Source: Candidatus Cloacimonadota bacterium (GTDB lineage: Bacteria; Cloacimonadota; Cloacimonadia; Cloacimonadales; Cloacimonadaceae). From it: a DNA stretch of 11,790 nucleotides. The DNA is taken from positions 1-11,790 of the forward strand of contig JAQVMI010000026.1 of NCBI GenBank assembly GCA_028703735.1, given 5' to 3'. Position numbers and translations under genes: made by a program. Under the pieces are notes generated by a model. The model did no database searches and was not told the DNA's origin. It saw nothing but the letters and a program-made list of their open reading frames with translations. Shown here piece after piece: positions 7,566 through 11,790 of this stretch (position 1 is its first letter; every line of letters starts with the position of its first letter).

Positions 7566-7775
7566 AAGCAAAAAAAACCTCTACCCACTTAGTTTGAAAG
7601 AGAGCCTATATCTTAGCGGCATCATGGACTACAACGCCACCCAACTAATAATCCCATAACATTTACCCTATAACCTGTATATTGCCACCGCTGAAGTCCT
7701 ATCTGCTAAAAGAGATAGCAAAATGTGCATAGATTTATAAAGCAGATACAACTCCAGACTAAATTTTATCACCAC

Positions 7776-7807
7776 CGCCTCTGCTGTCTGCACACGAGGC
7801 GTGTGCA
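7776..7807 (+). promoter_or_regulatory. Two mutually exclusive hairpins
   Basis: TGCACACG (7789-7796) and CGTGTGCA (7800-7807) form a perfect 8-bp stem with a 3-base loop. CGCCTC (7776-7781) is also complementary to GAGGCG (7796-7801), which overlaps that stem, so only one can form. It lies about 120 bases before the synthetase-like gene but upstream of the proposed promoter. It could therefore act as RNA only on a longer transcript, or as a DNA palindrome bound by a regulator. Function is unknown. Confidence 0.4.
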
Positions 7808-7873
7808 ATTACGATTATACAGTAAAATCTGGAAACTATAATTCTCTATATTCATCTCATTTTCATAAACTTA

Positions 7874-7902
7874 TTGACAAAATAGGCTTATGTGTTTATC
7901 TT
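7874..7902 (+). promoter_or_regulatory. Sigma70-like promoter for the synthetase-like operon
   Basis: A perfect -35 box TTGACA (7874-7879), a 17-base spacer, then TATCTT (7897-7902, 4 of 6 to TATAAT). Transcription would begin near 7908-7910, leaving a leader of about 20 bases that holds AAGGAG. This short leader leaves no room for a T-box or riboswitch. Confidence 0.6.
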
Positions 7903-7930
7903 AGTAAGCAGAAAGAGATAAGGAGAGATG

Positions 7931-9217
7931 ATGGCAATGGAATCCCTTCGCTTTCATGAATTCATGCCTGACAAGGTGTGGAAGTGGAAGATTTTGGAAG
8001 AACGGGTGGAAAAAGTTCTATCCCTACACGATTATCAGGAAATCCGTCTTTCTGTATTGCAGGATTATCAGGTTCTGCACACCGGAATCACTGCTTTGAT
8101 GCAAGGTTATGAGGCAGATAATGCTGTGAAATCCGTGCTGTCTTTATCGCTTCCGGAAAGTAAACTAAGCCTGCTAAGCTTACGTCCGGAAGGAACTATT
8201 AGCGTTTTGCACCACACTGCCAGAATTATTAACGATGGTGAGGTGCACAGGTTTTACTATATGGGACCAATGTTTCGCAAAGCAGAAGCAATTAATCAAA
8301 TGGAATTCTATCAATTAGGGGTGGAGCTTCTGGGCAGCGAAAGCATACTATCCGAAAACGAAGTAATTAGTTTGGGAATGAAAATCTTTCAGGAGCTGGG
8401 TCTTAATGGCGTCCATCTGGAATTAAATTCCTATGGCTGTTCGGAATGCAGGATAGCTTTTTTTGAAGACCTGCGGGAATACCTTAAAAACCACACCACA
8501 GATTTTTGTAAAAGCTGCTATGAAGAGCTTTATGCAAATCCCTTCAGCGAAACCCAATGTATGGATGCTGCTTGCAAACATTCCCTAAAACAGGGACCTC
8601 AGATAGGGAACTATCTGTGTAAAACCTGTAAGGCTAATTTTGACAAAGTGAAAAAAATCCAAGCCAACTTAGGGAACAGTTACAAGGTTAATCCTCATCT
8701 TTTTAAGAACTTTGCCTATTATAACGAAACTGTTTTCGATTTCATGGTAACACACGAAGGAAAAGAGCTTGTTATAGGAGGTGGCGGACGTTATGATTAC
8801 CTTTCTACACGAATAACAGGCAAGCAAATACCCGCTGTGGGGTTTTTTATAAATCTGGATGTTCTATTCGAAATTATGGAATCCAAACGGATGTTTAGGG
8901 AAAAAGAAAATGATTTCAAGGTATATCTATGTTCCGAAAGCGAAAATTTGGAGATGATGACCTTGCAAATAGCTCAGGAATTGCATGGCAATGGAATTAA
9001 AACTATTATTTCGCCCGAAACTACCGATACAAAGACAGAAATAAAACAGGCAATAGCCAAACAGTGCTCCCTTATGCTGATAATTAGGGATGATAACATA
9101 CGTGAAGGTAAGATATTGATGCGAAATCTGATGAAAGAACATCAGGATTATATTCCCCTAAAAGATACCCTGCCTGCCGTACTCTTGGCAAGAAAAGCCA
9201 TGAAACAAGAAGGCTAA
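7931..9217 (+). CDS. Histidyl-tRNA synthetase-like paralog (HisS/HisZ family) with altered catalytic motifs
   Basis: Class II synthetase fold of the HisRS family, about 428 residues. Numbering below counts from an upstream ATG at 7928. That ATG is only 2 bases from AAGGAG (7920-7925), so ATG 7931 (5 bases) is the better start, with 7937 a third option. It keeps RPEGT (86-90), FR of motif 2 (116-117), a YYNETVF stretch (264-270) and GGGRYD (285-290), plus four Cys pairs (171/174, 194/197, 211/216, 231/234) as in the zinc-type insertion of many bacterial HisRS. However, the ERPQ segment of motif 2 reads AEAI, and the histidine-specific LVRGLDYY reads LFKNFAYY, replacing the catalytic Arg by Lys and the Asp by Ala. 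A degenerate anticodon-binding-like domain follows (330-429). It may be HisZ, an amino-acid-activating paralog, or a divergent HisRS. It heads a three-gene operon. Confidence 0.75.
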   Translation: MAMESLRFHEFMPDKVWKWKILEERVEKVLSLHDYQEIRLSVLQDYQVLHTGITALMQGYEADNAVKSVLSLSLPESKLSLLSLRPEGTISVLHHTARIINDGEVHRFYYMGPMFRKAEAINQMEFYQLGVELLGSESILSENEVISLGMKIFQELGLNGVHLELNSYGCSECRIAFFEDLREYLKNHTTDFCKSCYEELYANPFSETQCMDAACKHSLKQGPQIGNYLCKTCKANFDKVKKIQANLGNSYKVNPHLFKNFAYYNETVFDFMVTHEGKELVIGGGGRYDYLSTRITGKQIPAVGFFINLDVLFEIMESKRMFREKENDFKVYLCSESENLEMMTLQIAQELHGNGIKTIISPETTDTKTEIKQAIAKQCSLMLIIRDDNIREGKILMRNLMKEHQDYIPLKDTLPAVLLARKAMKQEG

Positions 9218-9258
9218 GCATCCTTACCATGCTTTCCAAACCTAAATAAGGAGATACA

Positions 9259-9630
9259 ATGCAATCAGTTATGACACACAGGGCTCCCGCCGCAATAGGT
9301 CCCTACTCTCAGGCAATAATGAAAAATAACACTTTGTTTATCAGCGGTCAATTGGGGATAGATCCCAATACCTCTGCCATGCCTCCAACTTTTGAGGAGC
9401 AAACAAATCTGGTATTTAGCAACATCAAGGCAATTCTGGACGCTGCGGGAATGGGGCTTACTCATATAGTAAAAGTAACTGTGTTTTTGAAGGATATGAA
9501 CGATTTTGCTAACCTGAACGAGATTTATGCCCGTCATTTCAGTGCACCTTATCCCGCACGTGAAGCTGTGCAGGTGGCACGCTTACCAAAAGATGGACTG
9601 GTGGAAATCTCTGTGATAGCCATGAGGTAA
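9259..9630 (+). CDS. ridA: RidA family 2-iminobutanoate/2-iminopropanoate deaminase
   Basis: Small cytosolic trimeric enzyme (YjgF/YER057c/UK114 family) that hydrolyses reactive enamine/imine intermediates released by PLP enzymes such as threonine dehydratase. The 123-residue product has the family hallmarks: IGPYSQA (13-19), LFISGQLGIDP (26-36), and the YPAREAVQVARLP segment with the substrate-carboxylate-binding Arg at 101, followed by VEIS with Glu at 116. AAGGAG (9248-9253) precedes the ATG by 5 bases. It lies 41 bases after the synthetase-like gene and 4 bases before the adenosyltransferase gene, so all three are probably co-transcribed. Confidence 0.95.
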   Translation: MQSVMTHRAPAAIGPYSQAIMKNNTLFISGQLGIDPNTSAMPPTFEEQTNLVFSNIKAILDAAGMGLTHIVKVTVFLKDMNDFANLNEIYARHFSAPYPAREAVQVARLPKDGLVEISVIAMR

Positions 9631-9634
9631 CCAG

Positions 9635-10177
9635 GTGAGCATAACCACAAAAGGCGGTGACAAGGGTAAAACTTCACTTTATTCCGGTGAAAGGATTTGG
9701 AAAGATGATTTGCGTGTGGATGCTTATGGAAGCCTGGATGAATTGGATGCTAACTTGGGTGAAGCAAAACACTTGGTGGATAATCCGGCAATTTACGATA
9801 TTTTGATCTCTGTGCAAAACACTCTGTATCGGGTGATGGGTCAGCTTGCCACAATAAGCAGCGAATATCCCTATCCCTTGTGTGAAAGCGATGCAGAAGG
9901 TATTACAGGTATTATTCACGATTATGAAACACGGGTGCAGCTTACAGGCTTTGTGATTCCCGGATCTACGCTCCCTTCTGCCAAACTGGATATCTGCCGA
10001 ACTGTTGCCCGAAGAGCGGAAAGACGGGTTATAGCCCTGTCTCGTACCGAAACCGTTTCACCTTATTTACTTAGCTATGTAAACCGGTTGTCCGATTTGT
10101 TTTTTATTCTGGCTCGATCTGTGGAACATGAAAAGGGAAAGCTTACCTATAAAACTAAGCCGGAACATGGATGTTGA
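9635..10177 (+). CDS. PduO-type ATP:cob(I)alamin adenosyltransferase
   Basis: Transfers the adenosyl group of ATP to cob(I)alamin to make coenzyme B12, needed by adenosylcobalamin enzymes such as methylmalonyl-CoA mutase. The 180-residue protein shows the N-terminal ATP-binding stretch TKGGDKGKTSLYSGER (5-20), YGSLDELDANLG (31-42), RTVARRAER (122-130) and NRLSDLFFILAR (150-161), all typical of PduO/MMAB. It starts with GTG, and GAGGT (9624-9628), which overlaps the ridA stop, serves as ribosome site 6 bases upstream. The final tail TKPEHGC is short. No B12-dependent enzyme or cobalamin biosynthesis gene is in the window, so its customer is elsewhere. Confidence 0.94.
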   Translation: MSITTKGGDKGKTSLYSGERIWKDDLRVDAYGSLDELDANLGEAKHLVDNPAIYDILISVQNTLYRVMGQLATISSEYPYPLCESDAEGITGIIHDYETRVQLTGFVIPGSTLPSAKLDICRTVARRAERRVIALSRTETVSPYLLSYVNRLSDLFFILARSVEHEKGKLTYKTKPEHGC

Positions 10178-10190
10178 GCTGTTATTTTTA

Positions 10191-10254
10191 GGTGGAAAGG
10201 TGGAAAGGTGTAAAGGTGGAAAGGTGGAAAGGTGAAATGGTGGAAAGGTGAAAC
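10191..10254 (+). repeat. 8-bp tandem tract (GGTGRAAN) x 8
   Basis: Eight consecutive 8-base units, mostly GGTGGAAA with variants GGTGTAAA and GGTGAAAT, ending in GGTGAAAC. It begins after TTTTTA only 13 bases past the adenosyltransferase stop. The 8-base period breaks any reading frame. The final GGTGAAAC then AAGCRGATAGATAT is the same junction seen twice at the window end. Confidence 0.9.
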
Positions 10255-10294
10255 AAGCGGATAGATATTGTTGCAATGGATTAACTAATGTTTT
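10247..10294 (+). repeat. Dispersed repeat, diverged copy of the unique block
   Basis: Shares GGTGAAACAAGC, GATAGATAT, TTGCAATGGATTAACT and ATGTTT with the two copies at 11581 and 11695, with only a few differences over about 48 bases. Similarity is lost after that point, where the other copies continue with CGGTA-CTCATTTCAAGG. It is therefore a truncated or recombined copy. Confidence 0.85.
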
Positions 10295-10359
10295 GGGAAA
10301 TCGATTTGCAATAAACCTATACGATCGGCAATTTCCCCTAAACTCAAGCTTCAAACCTG

Positions 10360-10438
10360 GTTTCACCTTTCCACCTTTCCACCTTTTCACCTTTTTACGG
10401 AGGATCGGAATCCTCCGCTACCTTTCCACCTTTTCACC
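10360..10438 (-). repeat. Inverted 8-bp tract (GGTGRAAN family, minus orientation)
   Basis: Units GTTTCACC, TTTCCACC, TTTCCACC, TTTTCACC (10360-10391) and, after an interruption, TTTCCACC, TTTTCACC (10423-10438) are the reverse complement of the tract at 10191-10254. The interruption holds a perfect hairpin, CGGAGGAT (10398-10405) / ATCCTCCG (10410-10417) with loop CGGA. The array ends about 20 bases before the gpmA ribosome site. Confidence 0.88.
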
Positions 10439-10470
10439 CCAATGATTAACAAAATTAAAGGAGAAATAGA

Positions 10471-11217
10471 ATGTATAAAATAGTTTTAATCCGTCATGGA
10501 GAAAGCATCTGGAACAAAGAAAATCTCTTCACCGGCTGGACTGATGTGGATTTATCCGAAAAAGGATTAACCGAAGCCCACACAGCCGGAAAAAGGCTAA
10601 AAGAAGAAGGCTTTGTTTTCGATGAAGGATGGACATCTGTGCTAAAACGTGCCATCCGGACAATGTGGATAACTTTGGACGAAATGGATAGCATGTTTAT
10701 ACCCATTCATCACGATTGGAGGCTGAATGAACGCCATTATGGGGCATTGCAAGGTTTGAACAAAGCAGAAACAGCCGCAAAATATGGTGAGGAACAAGTG
10801 AAAATCTGGCGTCGCAGTTTCGATGTTCCACCTCCGGCTATGGAAATAAACGATCCCCGCTATCCAGGCATAGATAAACGCTATGCAAATCTTGCAGCAG
10901 AGCAGATTCCGCTTTGTGAATCACTGAAAGATACCGTTGCCAGAACCATGCCTTTTTGGAATGAAGTGATCCTTCCCAGGCTATCCGCAGGTCGCAAAAT
11001 GATTGTTTCTGCACATGGGAACTCCCTTAGAGCAATAGTTAAAAACCTAAATCACATCAGTGATACCGATATCGTTAGCCTCAATATTCCCACAGGAATT
11101 CCCCTGGTTTACGAATTTGACTCAATGCTAAATCCCATAAAAAACTACTACCTTGCAGATGCAGCAGAAGTAGCAGCAGCAGAAGCAGCAGTTGCAAACC
11201 AAGCCAAGGCAAAATGA
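10471..11217 (+). CDS. gpmA: 2,3-bisphosphoglycerate-dependent phosphoglycerate mutase
   Basis: Glycolytic/gluconeogenic enzyme interconverting 3- and 2-phosphoglycerate through a phosphohistidine. The 248-residue product has the RHGES motif with the nucleophile His at 9, R60, E87 in LNERHYG and the second catalytic His at 182 in SAHGNSLRA. It also has the [13 protein letters not shown] stretch specific to dPGM. Length is typical of the family. The last 18 or so residues are Ala/Glu-rich, coded by GCA/GAA runs, a variable tail often seen in this enzyme. AAGGAG (10458-10463) lies 7 bases before the ATG. I see no clear promoter in the repeat-filled gap upstream, so its transcription start is undetermined. 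Confidence 0.97.
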   Translation: MYKIVLIRHGESIWNKENLFTGWTDVDLSEKGLTEAHTAGKRLKEEGFVFDEGWTSVLKRAIRTMWITLDEMDSMFIPIHHDWRLNERHYGALQGLNKAETAAKYGEEQVKIWRRSFDVPPPAMEINDPRYPGIDKRYANLAAEQIPLCESLKDTVARTMPFWNEVILPRLSAGRKMIVSAHGNSLRAIVKNLNHISDTDIVSLNIPTGIPLVYEFDSMLNPIKNYYLADAAEVAAAEAAVANQAKAK

Positions 11218-11243
11218 TCAACTTAAATGCAGCCATTTTTAGC

Positions 11244-11271
11244 TTGACTAATACTAAGCAAAATATAGAAT
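11244..11271 (+). promoter_or_regulatory. Sigma70-like promoter for the ferredoxin gene
   Basis: TTGACT (11244-11249), a 16-base spacer and TAGAAT (11266-11271, 5 of 6 to consensus) lie in the 80-base gap between gpmA and the ferredoxin. The predicted leader is about 20 bases and contains AAAGGAG. The ferredoxin can therefore be transcribed alone as well as by read-through from gpmA. Confidence 0.6.
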
Positions 11272-11297
11272 AGCACAAAACACAAAGGAGTTACACC

Positions 11298-11468
11298 ATG
11301 GCAGTAAAGATTGATAAAGAAACATGCATTGGATGCGGCGCATGCGTAGATGTTTGCCCCGTTAATGCACTTAGCATGGAAGATGGAAAAGCAGTTTGTG
11401 ATGAAGGTTCTTGCATCGATTGTGGTGCTTGCATTGCAACCTGTCCTGTGCAAGCCATTTCCGAATAA
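11298..11468 (+). CDS. 2[4Fe-4S] ferredoxin, clostridial type
   Basis: 56-residue electron carrier. Two full cluster motifs C-x2-C-x2-C-x3-CP are present: C10, C13, C16, C20 and C39, C42, C45, C49, in the classic pseudo-twofold arrangement, each followed by P-V-x-A-[LI]. An additional Cys at 34 lies outside the motifs. Such proteins shuttle low-potential electrons for pyruvate or 2-oxoacid:ferredoxin oxidoreductases, hydrogenases or Rnf in anaerobes, which supports an anaerobic host. AAAGGAG (11284-11290) lies 7 bases before the ATG. It has its own promoter and terminator, so it is probably a monocistronic, highly expressed gene. No oxidoreductase partner is adjacent. Confidence 0.97.
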   Translation: MAVKIDKETCIGCGACVDVCPVNALSMEDGKAVCDEGSCIDCGACIATCPVQAISE

Positions 11469-11500
11469 TTCTCAGAAGCACACAAACAATATTATTGTGG

Positions 11501-11529
11501 AAGGGAAGGTGTAGTGCCTTCCTTTTTTT
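11501..11529 (+). terminator. Intrinsic terminator after the ferredoxin gene
   Basis: GGAAGG (11504-11509) pairs with CCTTCC (11517-11522) around a 7-base loop, and the stem can extend outward by A-T and G-U pairs. Seven T residues follow (11523-11529). It sits 32 bases after the stop codon. It is the only clear hairpin plus T-run in the window. Confidence 0.85.
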
Positions 11530-11534
11530 GTTTA

Positions 11535-11588
11535 GGTGGAAGGTGGAAGGTGGAATGGTGAAAAGGTGGAAAGGTGGAAAGGTGAAAC
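11535..11588 (+). repeat. 8-bp tandem tract (GGTGRAAN), 7 units
   Basis: Two 7-base units GGTGGAA are followed by five 8-base units: GGTGGAAT, GGTGAAAA, GGTGGAAA, GGTGGAAA and a terminal GGTGAAAC. It starts right after the terminator's T-run, following TTTA as in the tract at 10191. The shortened first units suggest slippage or decay at the outer edge. Confidence 0.88.
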
Positions 11589-11790
11589 AAGCAGATAGAT
11601 ATAGTTGCAATGGATTAACTGATGTTTCGGTATCTCATTTCAAGGATGGGGCAAGTAGTATCTTTGGGAAGGTGAAAAGGTGGAAAGGTGAAAAGGTGAA
11701 ACAAGCAGATAGATATAGGTGCAATGTATTAACTGATGTTTCGGTAGCTCATTTCAAGGATGGGGCAGGTAGTATCTTTGGTAAGGTGGG
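11581..11790 (+). repeat. 114-bp tandem repeat, two copies, second cut by window end
   Basis: Copy 1 is 11581-11694 and copy 2 starts at 11695 and is still running at 11790. Each unit is GGTGAAAC, a unique block of 82 bases (AAGCAGATAGATAT... to ...TATCTTTGGGAA) and, in copy 1, three more 8-base units. The copies differ at only about five or six positions over 96 bases, so the duplication is recent or homogenised. No ORF of note is present. More units may continue past the window. Confidence 0.9.

Larger units (their letters stand above)
7407..7606. mobile_element. MITE-like element, 200 bp, 7-bp target duplication
   Basis: The ends are perfect 14-bp inverted repeats, GGCTCTCTTTCAAA (7407-7420) and TTTGAAAGAGAGCC (7593-7606). 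The match resumes symmetrically with AGTGGGTA / TACCCACT, giving 22 of 25. Direct repeats TATATCT (7400-7406 and 7607-7613) flank it. Inside, two inverted hairpin arms (7438-7463 and 7541-7565) surround a centre of about 77 bp with its own 7-bp stem (7489-7495 / 7509-7515). No ORF of transposase size exists, so movement would need a transposase elsewhere in the genome. The intact neighbour copy of the 84-bp repeat confirms the insertion point to the base. Confidence 0.88.
7355..7645 (+). repeat. 84-bp direct repeat, copy 2, split by a 200-bp insertion
   Basis: The left part is 7355-7406 (52 bases) and the right part is 7614-7645 (32 bases). Between them lie the inserted element and a second copy of TATATCT. 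Joined, the copy restores a frame reading CKFGVDDALPILEAAYILAA... that ends just after the repeat at tandem TAA codons (7646-7651). With copy 1 this would have been a short two-repeat ORF. It may be a decayed small gene or simply a non-coding tandem repeat. Confidence 0.82.
7044..7927. other. 884-base intergenic region rich in repeats
   Basis: No convincing gene lies here on either strand. The parts that can be explained are a palindrome (7176-7225), two 84-bp repeats, an inserted MITE-like element, a pair of alternative hairpins (7776-7807) and a promoter (7874-7902). I see nothing in 7044-7170, a pyrimidine-rich stretch with no terminator, or in 7646-7770. The region looks like an insertion-tolerant gap between two operons. 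Confidence 0.75.

Noticed and set aside
7646..7927. T-box leader for the synthetase-like gene
   Set aside because: Stretches such as GCCACCGC resemble but do not match the T-box antiterminator sequence. There is no terminator, and the best promoter leaves a leader of only about 20 bases.
10067..10390. Minus-strand ORF with a TFPPFHLS repeat
   Set aside because: It is the GGTGRAAN tract read backwards and overlaps the adenosyltransferase gene. It lacks a start signal.
11371..11610. Minus-strand ORF with similar FPPFHL repeats
   Set aside because: Same cause: the tandem tract plus the antisense of the ferredoxin and its terminator.
11535..11790. CRISPR array
   Set aside because: The long block repeats while the 8-base units form the rest. 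There are no regular unique spacers, and no cas genes are visible.

Overview
The window is a bacterial chromosome segment with every recognisable gene on the + strand. Base composition is moderately AT-rich by eye, start sites are mostly AGGAG-type, and the two best promoters are sigma70-like (TTGAC...). The mix of a DUF4837-like lipoprotein, a class II synthetase paralog, a clostridial-type ferredoxin, RidA, and a PduO-type adenosyltransferase suggests an anaerobic, diderm bacterium near the Fibrobacterota-Chlorobiota-Bacteroidota/Cloacimonadota side of the tree. That placement is an inference from gene style, not a proven assignment. The two lipoprotein signal peptides and the FtsX-like and PgsA membrane proteins are ordinary core functions.

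Region 1 (1-7043) is one tightly packed block of eight genes: a polyprenyl diphosphate synthase (5' end outside the window), dut (dUTPase), nadA (quinolinate synthase), a TrmN6-like small methyltransferase, an FtsX-like four-helix membrane protein, pgsA (phosphatidylglycerophosphate synthase), a DUF4837-like lipoprotein and a large TPR lipoprotein. ATGA stop/start overlaps, a 20-bp overlap and gaps of 3-10 bases point to one transcript. The genes serve isoprenoid, nucleotide, NAD, RNA, envelope and phospholipid metabolism, so this is a housekeeping operon rather than one pathway.

Region 2 (7044-7927) is 884 bases without a convincing gene, and it is the most unusual part. It holds a CCCTCGT-rich palindrome, an 84-bp direct repeat in two copies, and a 200-bp MITE-like element with 14-bp perfect (25-bp imperfect) terminal inverted repeats. 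That element sits inside the second 84-bp copy and is flanked by a 7-bp target duplication. The undisturbed first copy serves as an internal empty-site control. Further downstream are two mutually exclusive hairpins and a sigma70-like promoter.

Region 3 (7928-10177) is a probable three-gene operon: a histidyl-tRNA-synthetase-like paralog with altered catalytic motifs, ridA, and a PduO-type cob(I)alamin adenosyltransferase. Region 4 (10178-11790) holds gpmA and a 56-residue 2[4Fe-4S] ferredoxin with its own promoter and intrinsic terminator. Both genes are bordered by a dispersed repeat family built from 8-bp GGTGRAAN units plus a conserved unique block. It forms an inverted pair of tracts before gpmA and a 114-bp tandem array after the ferredoxin that runs off the window end.
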